DNA of 64,000 nucleotides from positions 3,089,501 through 3,153,500 of the forward strand of contig CM060462.1 of assembly GCA_030544235.1 (NCBI GenBank), in the 5' to 3' direction. The position numbers and the translations under genes were made by a program. This DNA comes from Lepturacanthus savala. Its lineage: Eukaryota; Chordata; Actinopteri; Scombriformes; Trichiuridae. A model generated the notes under the pieces. The model did not search any database, was not told the origin of the DNA, and was given only the letters and a program-made list of their open reading frames with translations. The number at the start of each line of letters is the position of its first letter. The stretch's first letter is position 1. Below, piece by piece: positions 46,380-60,430 of the stretch.

Positions 46380-48500
46380 TGGAATAGCTTCTAATTTAAT
46401 TTTTATGGGGCCATGTGTGCAGTATGCAAATAGAACATACAGTGGTTAATGAATTCTGCATGTGCAGCTGCCATGTGATCTCCAACTTTAAATTGCACCT
46501 TTCAACTCTTTTAATCTACAAATCTCATCCAGATGCAAACATATGCAGACATATCTGATTTCATCAGATTCATCCTCAAACCTGATATTAAAGTAGATGT
46601 GCAATGTGGTGCCTATGCCATATACTAAAATAAAATAATGATGGGGATTTTTTTATGAGCAATACTGAACACTTCATTGAAATGATGCTGTTAGTAATAT
46701 GTAGTCGGTCCCAAAAACAAAGCCAAGCCTATTGACTAAATGGAAACACACCCCAAAAATGAGACATATGTGCTCCTTCCAGGGATGCGGAAGGGTTTCG
46801 TTTGAGCCAGCTCCTAGCTCACCAGGGTCCAAACTCTTCAGAGGATATCAGGGACTGCAGGACAGTGCCTGGCACTGTCAGTAAATGATGGAATAATCTA
46901 GAAACACAGAAGCCAATACTCTGGTCTAATGAGTATTTACCTACAGGGGGGAATGCTCATCCCTTCCGTTTTATCTTAGCAAGCACATATGGTGCCCTGT
47001 TGCATGCACCTCCAACAGGAACGTCTGTTTTCCAGAGGATGACTGCAGTCTATCTATTCAGATTTGTGTGATTGTTATATGGCTATGTTGTAGCCTAACA
47101 AAAGAGGCCTCATGTCATTAAAAAAGGAGATATTTCTCCTGCTCCACTGTTCAATGCATGACATGCTGTGTGTTTACACTGTGTGCATGTTCCTGTCACA
47201 ATAACACAAACAGTACATGTTACCAAAGAAAAACAATATCTTCAAGGTGTCTAATCAATTGCCGCCGTCCTACACGTCCTTCAGACAGCTTGTCTCCAAC
47301 TCCTGATGAGTCTATGTGAAACACTCCACTTCATTCACTTCATGCTTTTACCCCCATACGTCTCATGTCACAGACAATTCTCAGGAGGGCATTAATTGCA
47401 GTGACCCTTTTGGGAGTAAGGGGTACATATTTATGTTGCAGTAGACAGCTGTCCTTACCAGTAATATAATGGAAGGCCACAGAGACAGACACTGACGATA
47501 AATAGTAGCTCCACTAACAGCTCTGATGTGCTTGCATCATCACATCCATCTTTTTTAAAAAATGTATATTCGCTGTGAATTTGTCAGGTCGACCTCATGG
47601 TCCACCTCCGGTGATTTAAATTTGCCCCTAATCAATCATGTTTACATAATACAATTTACGATGTCAAATGCTTGTCAAAGACAAAACGCCATTGTCGGAG
47701 GCATCAGAGGTGAAGGGTGAACTTTGTCAGACTTCTGGATAGAGTTCAGCCTCTCATCGCTGAATAATCGCATCAGAAAGAGATAAAAATGAATAGTTTG
47801 TCCCCTGTGTACCTGTTTAGGGGACACACATTTCAAGTCTGCCATTTCCCCTGGACCTAGATGGATCAAAGGCAGGACTTGTCTGAAGAACTATTAAATC
47901 AATTAGTACCAATTTTATAAAAGCATGTGTACAAACTTTAGATGGATCCATTTGATGACACATAATAGACAACATTTTCATCGGAGTGCATTTTAGCAGA
48001 TGAAAGGCACACTTGTGATTTAGTTGACATCTCCGCTCACTAAAAGGAAAAAAACCCTTCAGTTTTGGAGGACAAATTTTCCCATATTGGAATAGCTCCA
48101 TAATGGTGTGGCATTTACGATAAGCCTGCTTCTCGTCAGTGCTTCCAAATGCCTCTGGGCTGAAAGAAGGTCACTCATGAGCTTAGAAAATCATATGTGT
48201 TTAAAAGTGCATTGAACTGTGGTTCTCATATTATTGAAGTTCATTATTAGCTATTATGGCCATAGAATTGCTGTGAAATACGTACACCTTTCAAATTATG
48301 TCCCATTTGTAAGGAACATGTGTTTGTGGGATGAGCAGCATAGCTGAGTATTTTCATAAAACTTGCCAAGTCTTCTCTGCCAATAAAGCTTTGCATGTGG
48401 AGATGCTGGATGTGGACGCCCTGGGCTGGTGTGGTTTCATGTGGTTTTCAGTTGTGAGGCTAAATGTATGTGCTGCCTGCTTATAGCAGTGAAATGATCA
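46380..48500. other. Repeat-poor block, possible conserved non-coding DNA
   Basis: Over 2 kb with mixed composition, almost no simple repeats and no transposon that I recognise. It includes a perfect octamer ATGCAAAT at 46424-46431 and several ATTAAT/TAATCAAT homeodomain-type sites (for example near 47388 and 47629). Minus-strand open frames at 47675-48101 show no domain. A regulatory cluster within an intron is inferred only. Confidence 0.35.
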
Positions 48501-51329
48501 TTAAATTCACCAGCAATAGCTCTGGTTCTTGCAGTCAGCATGCCAATTGCATGCACCTTCAAATCTTGCAGTATCTGTGGCATTGTGTTGTGTGATAACA
48601 CTGCAAATTTTAAAGCCTTTTATTATGACCAGCCTATTGCAGACCTGGTCAATAACCATGCTGTTAAATCAGCACCTTGATATGACACACGTCAGGTGGA
48701 TGAAAAATCTTTGCAGAGAAGTAAAGGTCCTCACTAAGACATAAACACTAGAATTAATCAAATTTGTAAACACAATTTGAAAATTAGCTCTTTTTTAATA
48801 GGACAAGTCTTAGGGCTTTATTTGAAGTCAAGAAAAATTGGGCAAAAAATAGTGTTGCGTTTCAGACTGGGATAAATCTTCTCTCATCTGTCCAGCGTGC
48901 CACAGAAAATTCACTTACAGAAAACGAAAAAAATAAATACATAATTTTATGAATGTATTACTACAATAAAAAAGGTAATTAGGTATGTAAACAAACAAAC
49001 CTGCAGGAATTTTAAAATGATTAATTAACCCCCATACAGCAGTTGCCAGGAACTCTTTTGGCATGTACACATCCAAACCTTAACGGCAATGAATATAAAT
49101 CCATAAATATGTCTATCTTTAACTATTCTATTCATACAATATTTCTGTATAATAATAAAGTGGTTACAGAATTAGTGATGAGCGGATGGTGTCAAGGTTT
49201 GACATTTTGCCTGGTGATCGTGACAAGAACCCTGTAGTGAATCGTCTCCCGAGTATCCTACAACAATCTAGCGGCATACACACAGCCGCATGCTAAGCTA
49301 ATATTGGTCACAACAAGCAAACCTTAGTTTCAGTCAACATTTGCAGTTGTGTAGGTGGTGGGATGGTGAAATCCATGCAGGAGTTTTGTTCACTCTGAGG
49401 GGAAGGGAGAAAGGGTACATTGCTGGAAAGGTTTGTTCTTGATGTAAATGTAAAGGGCCTTGGTTTATTAGCTCAATTCTTGCCACAGTCCAAGCAGCTA
49501 TGTTGCTTTTAAAAATCCCCAGACGATTGGTAAGCAGAGAGAGCTCCAATTGTCTGGTATCACAAGACTACTGAACACAAAACCCTCAGGCTGTAGATTT
49601 GTACTTCCATTTCCAGAGTGTCTCGCTGTCTTCTATCCTTGACCTCTCTGATGTGCTCGGCCACGGCCTTTCTGCTTCATCAAAAAAGCTCTAGCTCTAT
49701 CTTCTCTTGACATTCCATAATCTGAAATAGGTAATATTCAGGAGCTATTCCCAAGGCTCAGTGTTTTAATTTATGCTGATTTTTAACATGTATGTGATCT
49801 TTTGTAAAAGCAGATGGTTTTAAACTTTCCACTCATTTATGTTTTTCAAGTTGCCAAATTGCACAAAAAATGTTTCCTGCTCATATCTGATGATAAACTT
49901 TGTGCTCTTGAGAACACACCCGGCTCAGGATTTACATTTGTTCATTAATTTGCAAGACATTTGGCAATCATTTTTGGCAGACCGTTTTTCTCTATTGTTG
50001 TTTTGTTTTGTTTTTTTTTAACAGGAAATCATCTGTCATCATTTTTCTCAAAATGACAAAGAAGAGCCCTAACCCTTCCTTTAGGGAATTAACAATTTAA
50101 CTTGGAAAGGTTCTCTCATTTATCCCAGTAGATGCTGGGATAAATTCTGAGTGTGCAGTATGTCCTCGAACTGATTTGTATTTATGATTCCCAGCTGCTT
50201 TAGCAACTGTCACTATTTTTAGATATGATGATGGATAAACTAATTGTGGGTACATTGAGACAATGACTTCAGGTAAATGGGAAAAAAAAAGAAAAAAAAG
50301 AAAAATGTGCTCCTATACAAGGTTGACTTAATATTGTAAAATAGACTTCAGCAGATAAACCAGTATTCATGGGGGTGGTGATTGTCTTTGACACGTTAAT
50401 TTTAATAATTTATATTCGGATAAACCTGGATTCCTATGTCCACTATTTGCTGAGCTTTATTTTTCCACCAGGTATTAAACAGTTAATATTAGAAATAACC
50501 ATGCCAGGTTCAAATTCACTGCCAGCAGATCAGTATTTGTGCAGAAACCATGGCTGGAGTGCGTAACATGATTGGAACAATGTGAATCATTCAGTGTGTA
50601 ATTTCCTTTGAATCTGTTCTTGCACCACATGAGACTGGATTTATTTGGTATCTCACTAAGCAGAACAAAGGAGCATTGATAAGATTATGCCAAATGTTTT
50701 TTTGTTGTTGTTGTTGTTTTTTCGTCAGTGTACCAGATTCCTCTGTAAGCTTACTTAAAAGCAGCTAACAAATAGATTGACCACAGCTGAACCGTGAAAT
50801 CATTACACAGAGATTAAAGGTTATGTGATCTACAATGGCATAGATTAGAAACAAAAGTTGATAACGTCATTAGTAACATTTAAAATAATTGCCAGTCCCT
50901 GGAACTGCAATAAAACCCAACTCAGAGGACCAATGTTTGTCCTCCACTTGATAACTACAAAAAACATTTTGCTCACCACATGGAAAAAAAAATCCCAGGG
51001 CTGTATACTCAAGACATTGTAGTAAAGTAAATGCTGGTATACTGTAAGCGAAAGAGAACTATAGCATCTGATGGTCTACAGAGTCTCAGAGTCCTTTTAA
51101 CAATGTACATTTCTACTGGAGAAAATTCATTTTCTCAAATCCACATCTGTCCATTTCGTGTTGTATGACCACTTTTTATGTAGTAACACAGTGCCTATGA
51201 ACTGCAGGCCTTGTGATTCTGTCACATTCCTACAAAAAATGCTAAATTCTGAATAATTATATGCATTTATCATAGATAAAACCCACCTCATATGGAGCTA
51301 CCGTGCAGTCAAATTGATGATAATTGCTC
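48501..51329. other. Gene-free stretch
   Basis: AT-rich. A-rich tract GAAAAAAAAAGAAAAAAAAG at 50280-50300 and a (TTG)n-like run at about 50701-50718. No exon, RNA gene or named repeat found. Confidence 0.5.
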
Positions 51330-51839
51330 AGAAGCTCACATCTATGAAATGGAACAAGTGTAGCATCAATCACATATTGTGGCATCTGATTATGTGTTTA
51401 GCATTAGCCCCCTCATTATTTATCTGTCTTCATGTCCCTGTCCTCCTCCCTCGCTGATGCTTGAGTATTTATTCGTCTCCCTACTTGTATCCTCAGTGGA
51501 ATGCTTTGTCCTAATTGGAAAGCAGAGTTAATTATCCCCCAGCCTCTACTTGGCACATCATCTAGACCTCCCAAGAGAGACTGTTAGGCTTGGCTCATAA
51601 TCATGAAACAAACTTGCAGTGTGGGTGATGACGGGGACGTGGGAGCACTCTGACCTGGATCGGGCCCCCCGATTGATTGATATGGATTGGGGCTGGAGAA
51701 ATCAAGTGCATCCATCATAATTTTCAGCTGTCAGCATTCACAGGGATTTCACAGAGCTAATTTGGAAAGGCCTGCATTGAGATGCAGTTCCTCATTTTTG
51801 TTTCCCTCAGGGTTTCGCGAAAAATAAAGTCTTCTCTTT
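51330..51839. other. Repeat-poor block, possible conserved non-coding DNA
   Basis: Balanced composition with CCTAATTGG, AGTTAATTATCC and GATTGATTGATA-type sites and no open frame of note. It looks like vertebrate enhancer sequence, but there is no alignment to prove it. Confidence 0.3.
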
Positions 51840-53247
51840 TTATCTTATTTTAGTCACAGGATCCCACAGCATGAAAGAAAATAAACAAGATGGAGTAATA
51901 TGGGCTAAGCACATATTGGACCACACCATGACTGTTATACTGTGTATGCATACAACTACATTTCCATAGGACAAGATGGTAAGATGCCATTTAAACAAAC
52001 TGTAACAAATGCCTGTATCTTTTTTCCTGTTTCCCCATGGTTGGGAAAACATTGGCTCCAAATCCATACTTGGCTCTCTGTCGGACATGTAACGATACTT
52101 TAATTTCAAAGTTCATCACAAAAATCAATATATTAAAAGTATATCTGGCGGTGGCCAATGTGTTATTGGCATAATTGCTATCTAATTAGGGAAACTCAAG
52201 GATAAGTGTTGAGAAGCTAAGAAGGAAAAAGAAAAAGAAAACATGTTTGTGACCAACAGCTTGGCAGTCACGAGCTGTACTAGGCCAACAGAACACACAC
52301 ATCTACCTTTATCGTTATCGCTTAGTATTTACAGCATATAGTTTGTCTTATCAATGGCTCAGTTTGAGGTTGATTTTGGTCTTAAATGACACTGAAGTGT
52401 TTGCAAAGCTTGAAGACACACAGTGCAGCCTTCTGGGCTTTGTAAACTACTGCATTTATGTAACAAAATAACACTTTTGGAGACAAGAAAACGTAAAGAG
52501 TGAGAGCATCATCGGATTAATGGTTGCACAGCTTCTCTTGGGACAAATTGAATTCAATTTTCTGAAAGGATCTGACATTATACATTTTATATGATAGATG
52601 ATAGATCCTGGAGTAAACCCCAACAGGCTTGTATGAATTGATAAGACTGCATAAAGCAAAGCTTGCAGATGCTACTCTCTTCCAACTTCTTTGCAATCTG
52701 CGTGCCATTACTGGGCTCCACTCCTAAAAATGAATGATATTTAAGAGTTGTTCTAAAAAATGTATGGCATTTCAGACTTATTATGTTTTAATGGATCTCC
52801 AAGATTCTTTCCTCTTCCGATTTAGTTGAATTCAATTTTTATTATTGCTGCTCTCTGAGTGGGAAAAAAATCAAATTAAATCAAAGAGGCTGTTTGAAAT
52901 GTTACTTTAAGGTGAAACACTGACTTGTGTTGTATTTTTGCTAAAGCTATTAATGTGTCAAAATTTGTCATCTCTGTCACAATGCGTCCAACAGCTAAAA
53001 CAAATAGCCTATGTGCTAAATATGAAAAAAAAGAAAATGTTATTTCACACACAAAAAAACACCAACAGAACCTATAGTGTTGTTGGTTCTGTATGAGAAT
53101 GTGGTGCCAGCAGAGATCACTTCTTTATATCAGATGAAGATCATCCCATTTATTCTCTTCATACTTGCTGCTTTGCACCAACCAAGTAGAAAATACCTTT
53201 AAATGTCACGAAAGACAAAGTAAATATCATACTAGGGGATAGATGGC
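51840..53247. other. Gene-free stretch
   Basis: No exon or named repeat. Unrecognised minus-strand open frames at 51840-52109 and 52456-52708. An AGAAGGAAAAAGAAAAAGAA purine tract lies at 52220-52239. Confidence 0.5.
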
Positions 53248-53252
53248 AGTCG

Positions 53253-53470
53253 GGCTGCAAGTAATGATTAATTTCATGATTGATTAATCTGCCCATTATA
53301 TTCTCGATTATCCATTAAATGTCTGGTATATAAGCTGCCATGAAAACAGTGACAAACATCCATCATCGTTTTACAGAACATAAGGTGACATCTTTCTAAA
53401 TTAAAGTGTATTCTAAGATTTTCTGTTACAGCAATGGAAACTAGAATGTTTGCCTTTTGGATTTAAGGAA
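53253..53470 (+). mobile_element. hAT family (GGGCTGCAA..TAATGATTA), 5' part
   Basis: CGGGCTGCAAGTAATGATTA, TTTCATGATTGATTAATCTG, CCCATTATATTCTCGATTAT, then GACAAACATCCATCATCG and AAGGTGACATCTTTCTAAAT. This follows the abundant teleost hAT family with consensus GGGCTGCAACTAATGATTATTTTC. The 3' end is lost. Other copies: 60998-61200 (minus) and 62915-63210 (plus). Confidence 0.7.
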
Positions 53471-56427
53471 ATGACTTAATTGTGATGGTTTTGTTTATCT
53501 TTACTCACTATCAAATGTATATGTACATTCTTCTGCTCGTCCATTTTCTTCATTTATTTATTAATCTCCTTTTTTCACTCATTTAATTCTACTGCTGGGG
53601 GAAATTGTGCAACATATGTATCAATGACATCTCTGACAAATTTAAACATCTGGAGGATATAGTTGTGTTTGCTAAGCTCACTGTGATTTAACTTGCCTTT
53701 AACTAAGTAATGTGACACGAGACGAAAGAAAATACACTGTACTGATGAGATTTGTCACAAACTGTAAGGCGCAGACTCATCACAGTACAGTGTAATCCAG
53801 GGCTGGTTACCATCGCTGACCCAGTTATTAGTACCTGCTCACTCATAAAACCTGTTAACCCCCTTCCATTATCTACTCTCTCATTGCTCAACAAACCATT
53901 GGTAGTTAGACTCTTAGGTATTATCTAGCTGAATTGGGAAAGAAAGTTTTTAAAGAACTTGGAATAGCCTTTAAGAAGTCTAGAAACTTGGTGAATTAGT
54001 CTCACCACTTGATTTTAAAGTTCTTATTAGTGTAGTTATCAATGATTCAATCGTTACTTGGATGTTTTAATCTTTGATTTGCTGACATTTTAATTGGATT
54101 GGCTTTTATGTCTCTTTGTTGTTAATTGGTTGTTCTGTAACTTCTTTTGCTGCTAGCTTTGCTTGGTCTCCCTTGTAGAAGAGATCATTGATCTTAACGA
54201 CACTAACCTGGTAAAATAAAGCTAAATGAATAAAATAAACCCTACTATTTCCTTGGAGCCATAGTTATCTATGGAGTGTTTGTGTTAGCTGTGGTAGGGC
54301 TAGCCAAAATCGTACACAAATAAAAAAATTTAAAAAAAAGTTCAATGGCAGACTCCCTATGTCCGTTGCAATAATAATGTGTAGAAAAGTAAAATCATTG
54401 CTTTAGTGCACTCCTTAGTAAAAGGATTGTGCAATTTTTGAATTGGGGTTATAATTCCACCCATTTCAGATAAATGTGAACAGATGCTCCGCACAGATCA
54501 AAATGCTTATCGACTATATGATAGTGTGTTGACTATCTCCTGGACTCCAATGCAATCACATGCTTCAGCCAAGTTAAGAACCCCAGAGTGATGATCTCTT
54601 AATAGAGGAGTTCTGTTTAAGGAGCTGCAGAGAAGCAGCCAAGGAGATACTTGATGGAGTGGCTGCTTTGGAAAACTGATGAGAAAGACGAGAGGGCCTG
54701 AATGTGATCCAAATACCAACTCTCCGACTCATTCTCCTGGTCATAGGCAGATTCCTGTGAAAATTGGAACCTTGTAAGCTGACTGACCGAGTGAGCGAGG
54801 TCTTGAATGAGCACTGCCTCACATTTGTAACTCATGCGCATCCACTTGTTATCGTGCATAGCGATGCAGCCAGCTATGAATACCAAGTGCCATCCACTAT
54901 AAACCTAAACACTCAACTAAGAACTGCATTACCAAGGTGAAATGTTCACTGTCCTATCCGACCCAATCCCTTAAATCAATATGCCACAGGCAAGGAAGAG
55001 GATTTTTCACAGGAGGGATTCAACCAAAGCCTTCTATGCTGGTCTGATGCCTGTTAGGTTTTTTCAGATATGATAATGCATTTCTTGTATAGGGTTTTTG
55101 CAGGTGTATTCTTTATTCATGACACAATTTTTATGATTCACTGTTTTGGGACATGCAAGAAGAAAACTGTCAATCACCAAGAATCTTTTGTTTTGCTAAT
55201 CTGTGGGCTCATCTTCTGCAGTAGTTTGCACACCCCCAAACCACGCTGATCGCAATTTGCTATTTAATTACTATTGTAAACGAACACCAATGACTCATCT
55301 TCCTTTCTCAAGTTATTTTCATATGTTATTTGAAAAGTCCCAGTTGGCAGTAAGTTTTTAATGCTTCATTTTGGGTTATTTTAAAAGTAATTGCTTATTT
55401 GTTTTCAAATCCAGTCCATGGAATCATGATATAACCTCTTATCAGTTAAAGCAAGTGCAGAAACTCAAAACTTTTTTATTGCAGTATTCCCATTTTAAAG
55501 CTTTAGAATATTGTGTTCACTGATGTCAACTAATTGACTTCTCTATTAAGCATTATACATACAATGCCTCCTCTCCTTTTCTATTCTGTCACATTATAAT
55601 AAAAACAGAATTTCTGCAAAATTAGTCACATCTTAACAGTGATGTTTGACAATTCTAACATCTCAACATCTCAAGTTGTTAAATTGTGCTTCCAGCTATC
55701 TTTCTTTCTATCCAGCCTTCATAGCACGAGTCTGTTTGACAAATTGTAATTAAGTTACATGGATGTAATATGAATTTCAGGGCGGCAACATGACTGCAGT
55801 TTATAACAGGATGGACATGATTGATGTTGCTAGTAGCCGAGGGGACCTGATAGAGTGCATGACAGTCTACTTGATTAATGTGAGCTTGCAATAAATACAG
55901 GAATATTAGCTGAACCTAATTAATCTGTGCATGTAAACACCTCAATGGTATTTGTGTGCAAACTAAATGCAGTAGTGAGGGTGTGCCTACAGTGAATGCT
56001 GTTTGTTCTTTGCATATAAATGACCTTTTTAAATTGGTGTGGTGCAGTTAAAAGCAGGTTAAGTGCATGCTATAGCTCCGAAATGACTAGAGACTAGGGA
56101 TGTTCATGAGGCCCAAAACGTGCTTGTAATGTATACAGAAATTAATTTAAAGTAAACATTGATGTTCTGGCCAATTAATGAAATTATACTTAACATTTTG
56201 CCCCAATTTAACAGGATGCCCACAAATGCTAAGCTCCTTTTATTCAAATATAATTTAGTTTAGAACCCTGGCTAACATTCTTGATTAGATTTCTTTATTG
56301 ATTCAGCGCGAGCTGTGAAGGTCAGATAATCACTTGACTCACACAGACTGACCTTCAGAGGAACTCTGGCACAGACCTGTGTCTCATTTCAGATGGCAGG
56401 GAACATTTTCAAGAATTGATGTTCCTG

Positions 56428-56431
<4 letters not shown>
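53471..56431. other. Gene-free stretch with an unrecognised open-frame cluster
   Basis: Three overlapping minus-strand frames are open at 54507-54886, in a patch a little richer in G/C than its flanks. None shows a recognisable domain, and simultaneous openness in three frames argues against coding. The rest is AT-rich and featureless. Confidence 0.4.

Positions 56432-56475
<44 letters not shown>
56432..56475. repeat. (AT)n microsatellite
   Basis: Uninterrupted 44-bp AT/TA run. A minus-strand open frame (56389-56757) passes through it as Tyr-Ile repeats. Confidence 0.95.
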
Positions 56476-56478
<3 letters not shown>

Positions 56479-58723
56479 ATCATATGTGGGAGAAAAAAAA
56501 AATGGAGCGGCTGGTATGACTGAGTTCAGTATAGTAACTTGTTTTTGTCCATACCCATAAAACTCCCTAATGCTTCTTTCTGTGGAAGCAATTTCTTTCA
56601 ACTTCCCAGTTCTAATCTCTTCTGGGCAAAGACCCACAGCTCCCATGCCTGCTGTCATTATGAACTGGCTTTGTTTGCTTTCCCCTTTTAAATCTAAACA
56701 TAGATTAACAATTGTCACTGACTGATCTAATCTATATTTTATCAAGGTTAATAACACGTTACTTCACAAAATATTCTTTTGGGATATCTCTAATCGAACA
56801 TTACCTATATATTTTCTAGACACTGAATAAATAATAACTACTGTTTACACCATTTAGTAAACTCATCTATTAATTTGTCCTTTTTGTTAGTATCACACTT
56901 TCAGAAAAACTTAAATTCACCAGGACTAACACTATTAATCATCACTGTTTTAATGATGACATGCTGTAAGTGTCCTCTGAACTATAATATCCAGATTTAT
57001 TCCTTACATCTAACATTTGTTCTTGTGTGCTGACAGATTTAAGGCTCTCAGCCATTTGCTTCTCATCAAAGAGCATGCAAGGAAAAATTGCTCCAAGACT
57101 CTGCTGTCATCTAAGTAAAGTCAGTCACCATTTCAAGGTTAATGGCAAATCACTTTGAGGGATTTGGGCAAGAGCAGTGGAACTTGTGCAATGTCAAACT
57201 AGAAGTTATAGAAAACAACAGATATTAAAAAAGGAAAAAGAAAATCATTCAGGTTCCAGCAAATGCACTGATCACAAGACTGGAGGCTGGAGGTTTATTG
57301 ACCTTCTCTCAAAGAATACATTTGCCCCGAGATTTAATTCAGGGAAATGTGGCAGTACTTTGAGCTGACATGAACATATCTTTTGCATTTTGCACTCAGT
57401 GATGGTTCATTTGTTGTATTAAAATAATGTGAGGTTTTCTCTGCCATTGTGGTCACAATAAGATGCAACAGTCATACAGCTGTACATGTAAATTAAACAT
57501 GGAACTCCATTGTTCTTTCATCTACATACATAGGTCATTCTGTCATGACTATACGGCTGTCAGAGCGTATTTCAGCACTCGCTGTAATGAGAGGGAATCA
57601 GAGGTCACATGTTGTCACATGCTGGAGCTTCAGACAGATCAGGTAAAAAATGTATTTGTCTGTTGGTTAGGCTTAAAGTCAGTAAGAAGCAGGCAGATGC
57701 ATCTGAAAAAAGAGGCATAAAAAAAGGAGAAATGCTAATAAAAATCCCGATAGTGACAATAGAGAAGCTAGGATGCTGTGACAGCTTAAGACAGAAAGAA
57801 ATAAACTACCATCCAATGAGCTAAATGACCAGCAGTGACACAGACAGGTGGTGGATCACAGGAGGAGTTACAGGAAGACAAGCTGCATGTCTGAGGACGT
57901 CTAGTGGACAGGTGTGAGATGGTCTCAAATAACAATGAGTACACACCAACAAGGTGCACTAACCCAGAGAGGAGAAGGAAAGAGGCAAAAATATGTTTTC
58001 ATTTTAAATTAATATTTCTAACTCCAATGTCTATTTATCATGAATTATCATGAATAACATCAGACTTAATTCTTCTACAAAACTTTTAAATGGAGTGAAT
58101 TTCTCAGTGCTTTGACTGCACCTGCCTGGGGCAAAAAATTAAAAATGATTACTACTATTCTGAAAAAATACTGGAACTACTAATAATACCAATTTCACAT
58201 TAGGTTCACAATTCCATGGCACTTAGCAGAAAAGACTTGTCATAGATGGGATATAATATTTTTAAGCGTTGTTTAATTAGTTTATAATGGGGAGCAAGTC
58301 TCCTTTCACCCCAGAAATCTGGGGTTCCCTCGAATGTAACAGGTTGCTGATTAACCTATTTGAGCTTCAGGACATTTTAATTTGGAACGTTTCTCTATTT
58401 TCTGGCATTTTATACACCAAATGATTGATACAAAAATAATAAAATAAAACATGATAAAATGATTGTCAGATAAGTCAATACTGAAATGTAGAGACTGCTA
58501 CAGCTACAGCTTTGACATCCACAGTAGTGAACCATTTATATCATGTTACAAGAATTTCTGCTTTATTTATTTCACAATGTGTTAAAATCCAGAACATTCC
58601 ATTAATAGCAACAAAGGTCAAAACAGCAACATCCACAAACACTCTGAGATGGAAAGGCAGAGAAACAAGTCCTATCGTAGAAAAGCTGAATTATCATTTA
58701 AGGGTTAGAGTTGGTCAATAGAA

Positions 58724-58728
<5 letters not shown>
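56476..58728. other. Gene-free stretch
   Basis: The minus frame 56476-56757 has about 90 non-repeat residues with no recognised family. 57020-57130 is repeat-poor and possibly conserved (inference). No exon, RNA gene or named repeat. Confidence 0.45.

Positions 58729-58766
<38 letters not shown>
58729..58766. repeat. (GT)n microsatellite
   Basis: Uninterrupted 38-bp GT run (19 copies). Confidence 0.96.
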
Positions 58767-58769
<3 letters not shown>

Positions 58770-59146
58770 GCCAACAGTCTTATCTCATGAGTGGTTTTCG
58801 ATGAAAGCAGGCAGATACATAACTCAGCACCTCTCTTCATGATGTCTCATCTCAGGGTGAAAGCTTCCGTTTTAAATCAGCGCTGCTAAACAAGCATGCA
58901 CCATGTCTCTTTTCCTGATGTAGCCATCTGCTCTCTGACGATACTGTGGACACTAGGAGACTACATGAATACCAGGGAGGCTCATATGGGGGAAAACAGG
59001 GGCATCAGCAGTGCACCACAGGCCCAGAGCTGGAAAATCAATATACAATGCATTCTAGATATGCCGTGGAATTTCCTCTGCTACAATGCAGGTGGTATTT
59101 TCACCTACTGCTCTTCAGGATTAATACCAATGTAATATACAGTAGA

Positions 59147-59660
59147 AAGCGGTGGAATGTACTCAAGGACTGTACTTAAAGTCCCCCTCCACTCAAAAAT
59201 GTATTTAGTTATTTATTTTTTCTTTGAGTTCCACTGTATATAATGATGTATGCACAGTTTGGCACTTCACTTTCATATCCAGGTTAAAGTTTATCTGAGC
59301 TAATTTAAAATCCAATTTAATTTATGGAGTGGGCCTATGAGCAGGATTTGTATCACAACTTATTTGAAATCCAATGCTGGTCCAATATTTATTCATTCAT
59401 TATTTAACAAGATAATTTAACTTGTTTAGTGGAAAAAATATATGAGACAAAACAGTATTATTCAAAGTCTTTTATATACAGTACATCTTTAAACATGTCT
59501 GAAGTAGACATTTAAGTACACATTTACAAGAGTATTTACATGTTCTGCTACTTCACAGTCCCTCTATTTCAGAGGGAAAATTATACATTTTAGTCCAGTA
59601 TTTCACAGCATTAGTAACTAGTGTAAATTGTGATTTTGCATATAAATACATATGGAACTA
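59147..59660 (+). mobile_element. Interspersed repeat, GTGGAAAGTA family, second copy
   Basis: GCGGTGGAATGTACTCAAGG then ACTGTACTTAAAG resembles the family start. At 59566-59604 TATTTCAGAGGGAAAATTAT then ACATTTTAGTCCAGTAT resembles its body (CATTTCAGAGGGAAATATTGTAC). The middle is diverged or inserted. Confidence 0.5.
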
Positions 59661-59999
59661 AGAACCTTTAATGTCCCAGAAAATTCCTCTTAAGCCAGCT
59701 AAATTATTCATACATGCCAATATATTTTATGGTATAAAATGCATGGACCCAGGCTTCATAGTCAACAGTTAAACCTGTTATATCAACAGACTCTGGAAAT
59801 AGTGGAACAAAAACCACTGAAATGGTTTTTCAATTTAGCAGAGTACAAATGTGTATGTGTATTAAATATGTATTTAATTCTGGACCTTTAATTGATACCT
59901 CCATAGGATTACTGACAACTACATGATGTCTAAAACAGTTTTTTTAAATTAGTGTTGTAGATTTCAAAGCATGACATTTGTTCTTATTTTGCTACCACT

Positions 60000-60430
60000 T
60001 CAATTATCACCGTCATCGGTTTTATAAAAGTTCAGGTTCATGCGGTCGACCCACTTTGATTTAATATTTCATTATAATGCTGTATAATTCATCAGCAACA
60101 CAACTCCAGCTGTACAGTACATGCAGCTTGACCTCCGCTTCGTCAGCAGATGTGGTTTGCCTCGTCGTCATGGAATTGTCGATGGTGAAATTTCCATTTT
60201 TCTGACCCATGGGGTCAAGAATTAACTTTCTGCCTCACCCTCAATCAGATACAACACAACTGATCATTATAATGTTCATGAATGTATTATTTATCCCAGG
60301 GCTATTGCGTTAGTTTTCAGCTTCGTAATTAAATGGCAATTAAGCCTGTTTCCGTTCAGTCATCCTTTGCTGTGGATGTCAAGCAACAGCACTTACCTCA
60401 GGCAAAAACAGAATGTGAAAAATAAAGCAA
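60000..60430. other. Repeat-poor block, possible conserved non-coding DNA
   Basis: Contains CGTCATCGG, GTCGACCCAC and CGTAATTAAATGGCAATTAA segments, unusual here for their CpG and homeodomain-type sites. No coding sequence. Conservation not tested. Confidence 0.3.

Noticed and set aside
54507..54886. Cluster of three overlapping minus-strand open frames, considered as an exon or retropseudogene
   Set aside because: All three frames are open at once and none shows a recognisable domain; kept only as a note.
56389..56757. 122-codon minus-strand open frame
   Set aside because: About a quarter is translated AT microsatellite; the rest matches no family and lacks splice signals.
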